Shown here in pieces: positions 49,401 through 61,964 of a stretch of 64,000 bases of DNA (positions are counted from its first letter, which is position 1; every line of letters begins with the position of its first letter). Below the pieces are notes generated by a model, which was given only the letters and a program-made list of their open reading frames with translations, was not told the DNA's origin and made no database searches. This DNA is from Antitrichia curtipendula. Its lineage: Eukaryota; Streptophyta; Bryopsida; Hypnales; Leucodontaceae. The position numbers and the translations under genes are program-made. The stretch covers positions 39,758,433 to 39,822,432 of the forward strand of contig OX579636.1 of NCBI GenBank assembly GCA_951230915.1, given 5' to 3'.

Positions 49401-52400
49401 CAGAGTGTACCGAATCAACACACTGCCCCTCTTCTAAAAACTTATGCCGAACTTCCTGTGCATTCTCTAGCGCGGCCTCTAGCGTTGTGATTTTACTCGT
49501 GCTCTCCGCTACAACGCTTTCCAAGGCTTCCACCTTCAGAGCGAAGCTAGAGATTTCAGTTCTGTGCGCTGCGATGATAGACTTCACGTCCTCTTGAATT
49601 TCAACTACAGGAAACTCAAAGAAGCTACCGCTTATGTCCGCTCTCAGGGATTTCATGTCCACGGCCAAAGTCTCCATCTCTTTCTCACAGTGGCTCTTCG
49701 TGAGATGAACTTCCTCCTGCGCCGAAGCAAAAGCGGCTATGCTTTCCAGAGACAGGCTCACGGACTCCTCCACTTCTCTACAACTCTCCTGTCCAAAATC
49801 TTTGTCCTTTGCAGATGCATTTTGAGTTTCCTCTACCCTCTTTCTCACTGCAGCGTACTCATCGGCCTCTGCCCGAGCGGCATCGCTTGCACGCTTTAGC
49901 TGCTCCCTCAATTCGCACTCTAACTCGATGGCCTCCGCCCGGGCATCATCTCTCTCATTCTCTAGCTGCTCTCTCTGTGACCTCCATTGAGCTTCAGAGT
50001 CCGTCAACCTCACCACGACATTCTCCAACTCGAGCTCGAACGTCTCCACTTGCTCTCGCCGCCTCATGATCTCCTCTTCGGCATCCGTCACCTCGGCTTC
50101 CAGTTCCACGATTCGTGAAATCGACTCATCTTTCTCTCTGATCGTCTTCTCCATTTCGATCTCCGTCTCCTTGTAGTGCACCATGGCTTCCTCCAATTGC
50201 AGCTTTACGGACAAAATGGTGTTGTCCCGCTCTCGAAGTTTACACCGCAACTTCTCGCACTCTGCGCTGGTGCTCTTCACTACCTGCTTCAGCTCATCCA
50301 TTACGTGGTCCTTTCCACTTTCACGATCCTCTGAGCCAGACCTCTTCGCGTCCGAGAAGCTATCCACAGGTTTCTCCAGTCGAGAAATCTCTAATTGCAG
50401 CAATTCTTTGTCTGCATTCAACCTCGATCTTTCCCCTTCCCACTCCACGGTCATTGCGGCATTGGCGTCTACTAGTAGCTTCACCTTCTCCTCTGCGCCA
50501 GCTAACGCGGCCCGAGCTTTGGCCAATTCCACTTCGTCACTCACGGAAGAAGCATCCTTGCCCGCACATTTACCGCAGGCTTCGAACTTATCGCTACGAT
50601 TCTCCAACGATGCAATACTTGCCAATGCAGCATCCTTCTCGCCAGCTACACCCTGGAGCCGGTTCTCAAGTAAACTTTTCTCTTCTTGCACTGCCGCCAC
50701 CTCTGCTCCCTTCTCTGACAGTTGGAATCTCATCGCTTCGACCTCCGATACGATCATATCCCTTTCATTCCCCCAACTCTCTTCCGACCTTGAAAACTCG
50801 TGCATCACCACAGCCAGCGCATCCAGCTTCCCCTGGGCTTCCGCCCGGTTCACTCTCGCTCTCTCCAAGCGCTCCTGGAGAAAGACATGCTCTTCCTCCT
50901 TATCAGCTCTTGATTTCTCCAGCTCATCGATCCTCTTGCTCATGCTGACGATGTTCTCCTCAGCAGCCTGAAGCTTAGATTTGGCAGCCGTCAATTCTTC
51001 GCGTCGTACGGAGTCGCGTTCGGTAACATCCATCAGATCCATCTGCGCGCGTTCCAGATCCTTACGAGCAGCTGCCAGGCTCTCTTCCCTCTCGGCCAGC
51101 GCCAGCGATAGCTGGACGGCCCTGGCTTCGATCGACCGAACCTCAGTCTCCAAACCTTCCTTCGCTGACGTCAAGTTCTCTATTTCCGACTGCATTGAGG
51201 CGATTCGGTTGTCAGTGTCCGTACACATCGACTGGATAAATTGCAGTCTCTCGCTGATTGCTGATTGCGCATCCATCGTTGAGACCTCCAAGTTCAGACT
51301 GTCTCGCTCTCTCCTCAGCTCCACCACTTCGTTCTGTAAGTGAATCACGTCTTCCTCACTCATATTCCGGGCAGCGAACAGCTCTTCCAACTCCATCATC
51401 AAAGACTGCTCCCTATCCTCGTATTCCACGATTCGGGCCTCCATCACAGCGACCTTCTCCTGCAGAACGGACTGTGCCTCCTCGGCTTCACAAAGCCTTG
51501 AGGCGGACACGCTGGAGTCTATCGAGGCACTCTCCAGACGTGATTCAAGAAGAGCCTTCTCCCCAGCAACTGCCTCCAAGGCCGCGTCTGCCTCGCCCAT
51601 GCGGGACCGGAAATCCTCCAGTTGTGACTCTCTGCTCTCCAACTCCGATTGAAGAGCCTCTTTCTCCCCTGCGAGTTTCTCCAGGGCCGCATCAGCCTGG
51701 ATGACACGCGTCTGCGATTCTTGCAGAAGAACTTCTCTGCTCTCCAATTCTGCTTGAATTGCCTGCAACTCTTCGCGAAGTCGAGACAGCTCCCCGCTGT
51801 TTTCAGCATACATGGACGACAACCTATTCACATCTGCTTTAAGCTCACAGATTGCTTCATCCTTTTCCTCACCAAGCGCTCTAGAAGCTCGGACCGAATC
51901 AGAAAGCTGCTTCTCCACTTCTTCCAAGGTCCTCTCCTTCGCCCGAATCTCACCTTGCAACGACTCCAGCTTTCTCCTCATCTCAGCTAACTCACCATCC
52001 TCCTTCTGAACGCTCATGCAGGACATACGCTCGCTCTCCTCTTTCAGCAGCGCTATTTGCTCGTCCTTCTCCTTCATGAGTTGCTCTGAAGCTTCCCCTG
52101 CCTGGGTTAGCTTGGTCACTGCTTCTTCGAGAAGCACGTGCTTCCTCTGCAATTCTGTTTGGAGAAACTCCAATTCTCTCCTGCTCTCATCCAGCTCTTC
52201 GTCCTTCTTCGCACTCGTGCTAGACAGAGTCTCGCTCTGCTCTTTCAACTCAGCGATTTCACGATCCCTCTCATTCTCGCGTGCCTCTGAAGCTCCAACT
52301 GATTCAAGATGTTCGCTTTCTGCCTGCTTCAACAGGGCCTCTTTCTGTCCAAGTTCGGACCTCAGCAGCTCAAGTGCCGTCTCATGGGCGGCCAGCTGCT

Positions 52401-55400
52401 CCTCCTCCTTCGCAGCACTCACGCACGACAGGCCCTTGCTCTCTTCTGCAAGTGCCACAACCTCTGCCTCCTTTTCGAGGACCTGGAAACATAAGTGAAA
52501 ACACAGAGCTTAGTCCCAAATTACACCAGGCACGCAACATCTCGCAATTATCCCAAGGAGAAGCACTTACCAGATTGCTCAGTTCATCAGACCGGGCCTG
52601 CACCTGCTCCAGCTCCACTCGCAATGCCTCCAAATCAGATTCCAGGGTGAACTTTTCTTGTTCCAGGCGACTTAAATTGCTTTCAAGACCTGCCTTCTCT
52701 GCTTCCCACTCTTCTTTCACGACAGACAGGCTTTGGTGGGCAGCAGCGGCTTCACCAGCTTTGCTCTCAGCTTCCTCCAGTAGAGAACGACTCATAGCCA
52801 GCTCCTCCTTCAAGTCATTCATGGCGGAGCAAGTTTCCGATGCCTCGCTTTCAACCTTCTCCTTGGATTCAGCAAGCTGCTTCCTCTCAGTTTCTAGAGC
52901 TTCCAGAGACGATTGAAGTCTGGCCACTTCACTTCCCAGATCTGCTACAGCTTCTTCTTTTTCACCGACCATTCTCTTGGTTTCCTCCAGACGTTCTGAG
53001 AGTTGCCTCACTTCTTCTTCGGACTCTCTCAGTAAAGACTGGTCAGACACTTGGGCGTCGCGCAATTTTGAGAGCAGACGCTCCTTCTCGTTGGTGACAA
53101 GTTCTGCTCTACTCAGCTCTCCGCGGGCACAGCTTGCTGCTATCTCCTTTGCTTCAACGGACTTTGACAGCCACACCATCACCGCTGACATCACCGTGGC
53201 GTTTCTCCCCAACTCCATAAATTTCTGCCTCGAAGAGTCCACCTCGGCCTGAAAAAACACCATTGCCTCAGCAGCTTGTGTTCTCAGACGGTGGACTTCT
53301 TGCGGCGTCTCTGGTGCTTGGTCCGAAGACATTGCAAACGCTATCTCACTCAGCACTCGAACTCTTCCCTCCGCGTCCTTCGCCAGCTCCTGAGCATGCT
53401 GCAATTGGTGTTTCAGATGTTCCACAGCTTTCGTTTTCTCGGTCGTCCTGGAATGCTGCATACTGTCCCGGCTAGACCTTACTAAGGAAGGCATGTACCC
53501 GCAGGATATCTGCTCCATCTCCAACCAGGCTTTGTTGAGGGCTTGATCGCCCTCGGCAAGATAATCTACCAGCTCCACAGTGGCACTCTGCCGATCCCTT
53601 CGCAGAGCTTCGATCTCAGAGTCCTTCACTCCCAACATGGACTCGTACTTCTCAAGCACGTGCAAGTTCTCATCTTTCACATCACTGAGCATCATCCTCA
53701 TACTATCAAGCTCACTTGTAAGCTCGGAGACAGCTCCCTTCGCAGCTGCAAGCTCTTTCTCTGATACTTCAGCTTCAGCTCTCAAGTCCACGAGATCTGC
53801 CTGCATGGAGGTGATGGCTAGGACAGTTTCGGATTCCGCCTGACACCGCGTAAGGTCCTTCTCTGACTCTTCTTCCTTGAGTTTCAGATTTTCTCTGCGC
53901 GTAACTTCTAGCTCCCGCTTTGCGTTCTCCAGCTTCTGCTCAAGAACCAGTCTCTCCGCCTCGTCCACCGCGCCTCCCTCCTCCAGATCAGCATACTCTC
54001 GTTCTAACTCACGGACCTCCTGCTCCTTCACTAATTCACGTTCTAGGCGCTCGATCTTTCTCCTCAAGATCCGCTCCCTCTCCTCCCTTCTCCTCAGCTT
54101 CTCCAAAGCCTTCGAGTGCTCGACCTGCAAGGCATCGAACTCCCGGATCGAATACAGGTGTTGATTCTCCAAGGCTTCCATCACAACCTTGTCTTGATCC
54201 AGCTGCTCGCTCAGACGTGTCGATTTCGGATCTGGAGAATACAACTGCAGCCTGGACACGGCATCAAAGTACGTAGTCTCTCTCACCTCGCCAGCCGCCT
54301 TCAAATTCGAGATCATCTCTTCAGCCTCTCGTAACTGCTGGGTTAGCCTCGACACTTTCGCCTCGACTTCCCGCCCGGTGGATCTATCCTCGTCAAGGAC
54401 CGACGACGACATCTCCAGCTCTTGGAATGTCGGTTTCTCCTCTCGTGCGCAATCGGGTGGGGGCGCTCCCGCCATGTCGAAATGACCGAGCTTCTCCTCC
54501 AGCTCCTTCTTCTGGGACCGTTCTTCGTCAAGGACTGCCTCAAGCGACTCCAGCTCCAACTGTAGTTGCATCACTTCTTCTGCATGCCGCATCTCGATTT
54601 CTTGGGCCTTCTGGAGCCGTTCGAATGACCCATCCTCCGCCCTCACACTGTTTGGCGCACTACTCAACTGGCATGACTTCCGCTCCTCTTCCTTCGCCGA
54701 GAGCTTCTCAATCATCTGCTGGGCGTCATCTAGCTGAGTTCTCAGCTCGGTCTCCTTCATGCGAAATAAAACAGCCATTTCTTGGATATTCGTCAAAGAC
54801 TGGCTCTGTTGCACTGCCATCTCCTCCGTCTCCAGTCTGATTTGCTTCACGGCTGCTGCATACTGGAGCACACAACAAAACCCCACTATCCCGTATCAGT
54901 ACGCGACAGTGAGTTCCAAGCGAAGAATTACACCACGCTTGTTGCTCAAAACATCAACGACGTCGAGCGGAAAATTTACCTGGGCGCCAACCAGAGCAGC
55001 TTCTTTGCTTTGGAGTTTCTTCGTCAGAGCCCGCGCTGATTCGAACGCCTCTTTCGTTGCCTGCACGCAAAAAAAAAACGAACTTCAATCCAGTCCATTG
55101 AGGATCGACCTACTGGTTGCGCGAACCCGACTGAATAGACACACACACGCCGACAAATCATGCACATTTACAAGACAACGCTTAAACTTTGCACACCTCC
55201 AGCTCAGACCGCAGGTTTTGTGCCTCCAGTAACGAATCCTTCAACTGCAAATCCAGCTGCTCACGGACGCTCGCCTGCATCTTCGACTTCTCTGCACTCT
55301 GTAAAACGATCCACACCATGTGCCTCCATCCGTTAGCACCCACTCTCAACCTGGAAGTTGCCTGGTGTACAATCTAAAATCGACCACAGCAAGTGTACCT

Positions 55401-58400
55401 GTTCCAATGTGAGTTTGAGCTCGGCAATAAGCTCAAGGTGTTTCAAATTCTCCACCTCAAGGGCATCAACGCGGGACGGCCCCGTGCTGTCCCCCTTCGC
55501 AGCCAGTTCCACCTTCAACTTTTCAACCAGTTCTTGAAGTTCGTCCACTTGCCTGGAAGGCGACAATGCATACACCGATTCTCAGGTACGAAAATACAGG
55601 AACTCGCAAGAAACAAATCCACAGCTCCCTACGCAGTTTGCAGAAGTACAGGCTCGACTCCAGATAACTCACCTTCCCATTTTCGAGTAACTCTCGAGGG
55701 AAGAGCTTAAATTGCTGCGCAGCTCCTCCACTTCCGATCGATAGTTGTCAGCCTGCAAAAACACAAAAGGCAAAACCTCAGAATGAAAATTTCCGATCCT
55801 GCGCTTGCGCACACCTGCTCGGCTGATGGAGATCTGCACGGTACTATCAGAATAGCAATCGTTACCTCCAGTCGGAGAAGCTCATTCTCACGAGCTGCCG
55901 CGGCGAGCTCTGGTGCCAGGGCCTTTTTCTGAAAACCAACAGAAACGAGTTAGTCGGTCTCCCCAAACTCTGACGGCATTCTGGTATGACATTGCAGTCC
56001 AATGTGGCAAGGTCAGCGAGAAAAGACACCTGAGGAGTTGTCAGAGGGACAAGGCCTTGATCGACCGCAATCTTCCCATCCAGCGCTTCCAAAAGCTGGT
56101 CTCGTAAATCCGACATTTCCTCCAGCATCACATCTCTCTCTCCGCCTTCGCGAAATTCCTGCAGGCTGCACACTCACGAGTTCCACATCCTTAAATTCCC
56201 ATCATTGCGGGCATGCACACTCCAAATGCATAGGACCGTCGTCAGCAGTACAAGTGGACTAAATACGACCGGCACTCGAACTGGTCGTACCTACGAATTT
56301 GGTCCAGCAGACGAATGTTCTCCATAGCGAACCTAGTCAGCTCAGGATTGCGATCCGCTTTCTCCCGCATCAGCTCAAGCTCCTCCGTCAACATCTTCTT
56401 CTCGTCGGCAAGATACGAATCTACAGAGAGCAATCCCTTCGACAGAGTCTCCAGTCTTCGAATTTTGTCTTCACGAAACCGCAGGACCATCTTGCTGCTC
56501 TGCGTGTCGGCCTCCCGCTGATGCACCTGCACAGGGCTGGTGGCGTCAGCACGATGAACTTCCCCTTCTAGAGCTCCTTAAAACAACAGGATGAGAGGTC
56601 AGACTCCCTACCAGGCGGCTGAGTTGCTCGATCTCCGCTGCCAGGCGCTTCGTGGTGGCATCAGCTGCCTGCTCACGCCTCAGCGCCCCAGCCACGACGG
56701 CCTCCATTTGTCGCAACTGCAAAATAACGGCGAAGGCTCAACTTACTCAGACGTCCGTGCCCAGATCACTCACAAGGCCAACGAGATCCGCGGTAACTTC
56801 GAGGACAAACTGAGCAGTCTCAGAGATTGAAATCCCCTACCTTTCTGCTAGAAACTTGGGGGCTGCCAAAAAACTTGTGGGCATCTCCCCAGGAGTCAAA
56901 CGACCCGCGGACTGGGTTGAAATCATCTTGCGACAGTGGGATTCTTGAAATGCTTTGGCGGCGGAGGCGGTCCAGTTCCTCCTGGATCACAAGGAATCGA
57001 ATTTCAAACACCGGTACGACTCATCGAGCGCAAAAACCCTGAACGACAGTACCCCACGACGTGCAACAGTCGACTGGGAAAGAAAAATCGAGCACCTTCA
57101 TCTGTTGAATCTGAGCGCGAAGAGCTTTCACGTCCCCGGACGCATCCTCATTAATCACGGCCTGTTCACATCGCACATGTAAGTCAAACCGCAAACCCTT
57201 CACGTTCAGCCTCTCAAAGGACGCTTTCAAAGTGCAGCTGTGCTAGTCAGAAAAGGAAAAGTGGCGCACCGTATTGCGGATGAGTTTAGCTCGCTGGGCA
57301 AATTTCAGAGTACTCAAGGTTTCCAGAGCATTGCTGCGCACACCACACAAACGAGGATCAGGGGAAAAAAAAGGGCTAGCCCTACGAGCGGACGAACGTC
57401 CACACGAAGTCATCAACATACAGTGTCGCAGGTAAACTCAGAACCGGGGATAGAAAGGACAAACCAGCTAGAAGGGCTGACAGTAGCTATGATTGTAGTC
57501 TTCGAGTTCCCTCCCAGTGAATCCTGCACAGGATCATCGGTACTCAGCTTCGTCATCCGCATGAACAGGCCAATTCTTACAGTTCACTTCACTTCACGAC
57601 GCAGTGACCCAGGGCCCTCGCATCAAATGCCTCGAAATTGAGTCATGAATGCAACGGCGGACCTGCGTGTGGCACATGGCTAGTGATATTTTACCTGGAG
57701 AAGGAAGGTCAGCTTTGAGTCTCGATAAGGAACATGGCGTTGTTTGCCGTTTGCGACATCGACCAGAATCATAATGACCAACCTGCACAAGATCCGGGCC
57801 AATCAGATCATTCCTCCTCTCAAAAACAATGGTGCTACTGCCGACTCTCAAGTCACAAACTCGCCTCACACTGTCGAGCACGCAAAATTACCCGAGGGTA
57901 GACAGAGATTTGTTGATATTGGCAGCTTCTTTCAGCCGCTCGCCTTCGGCTCCAGAGCTCTTTTGCCTGAAACCGAGCAAGTTTCCGTTAGAACTTCAAT
58001 ACCTTCAAGGTCAGGTTACAATTTCGCAAATTTCAAGGGTTTCCACAACTTCCATGCCATGCTGGAGATGCAAGATGTTTACCTTTCAGAACCTGCAAGG
58101 TCGACGAGATTCAGTCTTCCAAATCGGATATTAGTCATCGAGTCACGCTCCCATCTGCTTTCGATGATACATGTGAAAACACTATGCGAGCGGCTGGACT
58201 CTCTGTTCATGTTCGTGGCTGCCACTTTCCTGTTCGCCGATCCCTGCAACAGAAAACGGAGGATCCCCATGAGCACTTATGGATAGACAAAAATAATCGT
58301 GAAATCAACCGACGCTACCTTCGGGCTGGAAAACAGGTGCAGGGAGCGACCTGACTGAGCAACTGAATCACGTCTTGAACACTGTTCACTTCCACCTCGG

Positions 58401-60599
58401 TCAAATTATCCACGTACACCCCTTTTCGCACATCCTCTCGCATCTGCAAGATATCATCACAAGGAATTCAACAACACGAAGCAGGAACGAAGAAACATCT
58501 CTTGCAAATCTCGTAAGATCCAAGGTGAAAAGGTGCAGCACCTGCAAGTTGGTTGAGGTAGGCTCCAGCAAATCAGTAATTTGCTCGTTGTAGATTTCCA
58601 GGAAGGAACACTTTGTCAAAAATTTAAGGTTCTCGTCTTTGCGGCGTTCCTCCTCCTGCACAGTTCAACGAACACCGTCTCATCACTGGTTCCTTCCCAA
58701 TGCGACGGAGCTCAAGTGATCACCGGTGAATCCCCAGACGTCTCATACATTCGTTACACGGATGCAGTGGCCAGAGGCTCATCATTCCACGGAGCCACTG
58801 AGATGCGTACCAGTTGGATTCTCGAGAAAAGATACTCGAACACGCGAGGAGTCATGCCCCGATTATCACTTGGTCTGTCACCGAGATGCTCGATGTCCCC
58901 AAGCATAGTGTGGGTCTTGCCGCTTCCAGTCTGCAGCAACCGGACGCGATATCAGTCAACATCCAAAACTGCAGTAAAATACCAATGCAGGGCACATACG
59001 TGCCAGCGACCAGAAGCCTCCACAGCCGATGCAAAATCGATAGCAAAATCGACGCAGATGCACACACAAACAAGCTCAACCTGGCCGTATGCAAACATGC
59101 AGCTGTTGTAGCCCGCCATGCAATTTTCCACCATTGGCAACCCAGCCACCCGAAACAACTTCTCCTGCAAAAAAGAAAACCAAGAAAAGACCTGCATCCG
59201 TCAGGGCAGTCCAACGACCCGTCATCCCTGCGCATCACCAAATTCTCCTCGCTCGACTCATTCAAAGACGACGACCGACGACATTCACTTGCAAGGGACT
59301 GCGAACAGGTCCATGTGTATGCGAACCTGGGAGATAATTTCGCCAGCTACATGGTCAAAGGTGAACCGAGTTTCCGGAGGCCCCGTCCAGGTGAGGGCGT
59401 GGGGACTCTCTTGCCTCAAGCATTTGCTGAACCCTTGGGAGACCATTTCTGTGCTGCTGATAGGACGAGTTCTAATCAAAACCTGTAGAAACCAAATTCC
59501 CTGTGAGACAAACGCAGGGAAGAGTCGCACAGAGCAGACAACCGTTGATTTTGATCCTAGGTCAAATTCATGTTCGAGAGAAAAACGTTCAGGCGCACAC
59601 TGAAGAGAGCAATGCGCGACGGCTGGAAATGGTTCCACCACTGGTGCACGGAGCAATATTCCAATGAAGAGAAATGCCAGGCTTCTGAATTCATCCTCAT
59701 TCGTGAAAACTCAAAATTCCACTGCCGCTCACAGAACGTACGCAACGGGGAAGGAACTCGACCTGGAGTACTTAAGCAACCGCAAGAAAATTTCAACGAA
59801 TCCAGAAGACTTCCAACACCGCGCTCACCTGGACGTTGTGGTCGAGCCAGAACGTGGGATCCTCTTCCAGGTTGAATTGTTGCTCGCTTGTTCCCTGTGA
59901 AACGTGTCGCCCGCCGCCAGGCAAGGGCACAAGCGCACGGGACGTCGACGAAACAGACGCTGCAACTCCTTGAGCGGCTCCGTACTTCAGAGTCCGCGTC
60001 ACGCTCTTCGCAGGAGTGGCGGACACGTTCTGACTACAATTCGGACGAACGGACGAAGCAGGCTCAGAATCCGCGCCGTGTTTCATTGCGCGCTCGTTCC
60101 TGTGCCCACGGGGAGTGTGAGAATTCGCATTCTCGGAAACCTGTTTAGCCACGCCCTGTTGCTCCGGGATCCCCTTGCTCACAACACCTGCAGCACCAAA
60201 AGCCATGCCACCCGACGGCACATCCGCCCCTGTCTCGGCCGCGCTCGCGTCCTGCAGCCTCGAGGCAGGCTGACTCCTCGCGGGAGACTGGTGACGACTG
60301 TGAGCTTTCTTGCTCTTCCCATTCCCTTGCCTCTCAGGGGTCCCTTCCCCGTTCTCGACGTGAGGGAACAGGCACTGACCGCCCCTCTTCTTCCCCTTCG
60401 GCGTCGCGCCCTTCGGCGTCAGCGCATCGGCGCCATTCTCGTCGGAGTTGCGGCAGGCCTCCGAGATCGAACTCAGCGGCTTCCGCGTCGGCGTCAAGTC
60501 CCCGGAGCTCGCGCAATTGGCATCCATGTTTTCTTGACCAGGCTTCTTGGGAGAGCCACGCACCACCGCGCTTCGCAGGGGCGACGCCCCTCTGCCCAT
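46480..60599 (-). CDS. KIN12: Kinesin-12 (POK/KIN12 type), - copy, lacks only its 3' end
   Basis: Same protein as the + copy, here readable for at least 3,326 residues. Exons 1-22 mirror those of the + copy (60599 down to 52571). Exon 23 is giant (52482-48724, 1,253 codons). Then follow 48680-48645, 48545-48447, 48350-48205, 48090-48003, 47843-47769, 47597-47442, 47323-47225, 47120-47052, 46943-46873, 46730-46619 and 46506 into the gap; all junctions keep frame. The tail is almost continuous coiled coil. A four-fold repeat of about 67 residues (1758-2025) opens exon 23. The late exons (for example [20 protein letters not shown], then [21 protein letters not shown]) resemble the C-terminal part of POK kinesins. 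The stop codon is not in the window. The length exceeds that of Arabidopsis POK2 (about 2,770 residues, from memory). Confidence 0.9.
51647..52452 (-). repeat. Intragenic ~67-codon tandem repeat in kinesin exon 23
   Basis: Four units follow one another at about 52452-52252, 52251-52051, 52050-51847 and 51846-51647. Each starts with an LKEES-x-x-LSC/S-like block, continues with K-E/D-EEL...R-ELE-LQ-EL and ends [11 protein letters not shown]. Units are 67, 67, 68 and about 67 codons long and are diverged from one another. The matching + copy stops six codons into the third unit. Confidence 0.75.
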
Positions 60600-60914
60600 G
60601 ACCCGGACACAGGCACTACACTACAGCCCTCGCTACTCGCCCGATGGCGACCGTCACTCACCTTCCGAAAGCCTCACCTCCAGCAAGCCGTCTCTGCCAA
60701 TCCTCGTCTTCATCGGCCGGATTTCGACAACACGTCAACCCTCGCAACCTAACGAAAATCCTCAATCCTGTTCTCCCACTCGGAATGCTCGCACGCAGTC
60801 CTCCTAACGCTCCCCTCGCTCAATTCAGGGCAGTGGCGAGCCTGCCTTCGGCTAGCTCCTCTTCGCTGCCTTCCGTCGACGCCTGGTCCTCGATCGAGGA
60901 CACAGCCACTGCTG
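52033..60914 (-). repeat. Right arm of the kinesin-12 palindrome (8,882 bp)
   Basis: The exact reverse complement of 37398-46279 as far as I can check. The first difference on the outer side is at 60915 (C here, against T on the matching strand of 37397). The inner limit at 52033 is set only by the gap in the other arm. Confidence 0.9.
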
Positions 60915-61175
60915 CCAAGAATCCGTCCACAACTACTGCCTACCGAACTACGGCTGCTTCTACGGGAAAGATCGCTCGCACAGGCGGGGAATGGGGCTCC
61001 TTGAAGACCTAGCTAATGCGAGCGCGACCAAGGGCAAGGCAGGGCGATGCCGAAGGGTGGCGTCAGCGGTAGCCGTTGCAAATTTGAACGCCCCGTTTCC
61101 GCGGCACCAGCTCCGCCCCATATTCAAATTCTGGAAGGGGGGACGTGCGGCCGCCAGATCTACTCCCTTCGTACA
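60915..61175. repeat. Diverged collar at the right edge of the palindrome
   Basis: Homologous to the reverse complement of 37123-37397 but with many differences and indels. Beyond about 61175 the two flanks share nothing recognisable. It lies upstream of the - kinesin copy and probably belongs to its promoter or leader. Confidence 0.75.
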
Positions 61176-61810
61176 GTCCTCTTTTGTTTGTGTATGCCAG
61201 AACTTGGCTCTGAGGAATTTAATAGGTTTCGTAGATGTTGGCATTGGCTTCGGATAAGTTAATTTACGGCAGGTTTGCACGTCTGCTGGAGCCTGGAGGT
61301 CTCCTTTCAGGCATACACTTCCAAAGTTGGGAGCAGATTATTAGTTTATTTCGGAATTGGATGTAAATGGAAGCGTGGACTTAATTGTGAAATGTACTGA
61401 GTTTCTGATTTCTATATTATGATAATAGGGGTAGTCACACGTCCTCCAAGAACCAGATTTTCTTGAAGAATGTGAACTTTGTGAGAGAAATGAAGAGCCA
61501 ATGTTGAGTTGTTTTGAGTGAAGGTGTGACCCCCCTTCTCAGCATAGAAAATTTTCTTTGAGAACCAAATTCATTGTTGTAAAAGTTGTGATGGACTTGC
61601 AGGTGGCGCATGTAACGCAAAGTACGGACAAAACTCCGTTGTAACAGAGAGAAAAAGTGTTGCATTGTGGTGAAAGTGAGCTACGGAAGAGTGAAAAATC
61701 CTCCGAGGAAATTTTCTTCAACTTATTTCTTTACATGTGGAGGAGAAGAACAACACTTCCAAAACCTTGGAGATCGAGAGCTCTCGAAGCCACAGAAAAA
61801 AAACATAAAG
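61176..61810. other. Flank of the palindrome, no gene seen
   Basis: Composition falls gradually from genic to AT-rich. Nothing coding or repeated was identified. Confidence 0.45.
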
Positions 61811-61964
61811 AGCACCACGCATCCAATCTCCAAGAATCGTCCAAGGATCAGAGAAGGTATCACTACTCCTAATGTAGAAGTCACTAGAGCACCACACATC
61901 CAATCTCCAAGAATCGTCCAAGGATCAGAGAAGGTATCACTACTCCTAATGTAGAAGTCACTAG
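61811..61964 (+). repeat. Direct tandem duplication, 2 x 77 bp
   Basis: Two adjacent units (61811-61887 and 61888-61964) start AGCACCACGCATCC and AGCACCACACATCC and end TAGAAGTCACTAG. I see one difference between them, so the duplication is recent. Confidence 0.85.

Noticed and set aside
50183..50971. Plus-strand open frames (262, 164 and 160 codons) over the giant kinesin exon
   Set aside because: They are Ser/Leu-rich antisense shadows of a coiled-coil exon on the other strand.
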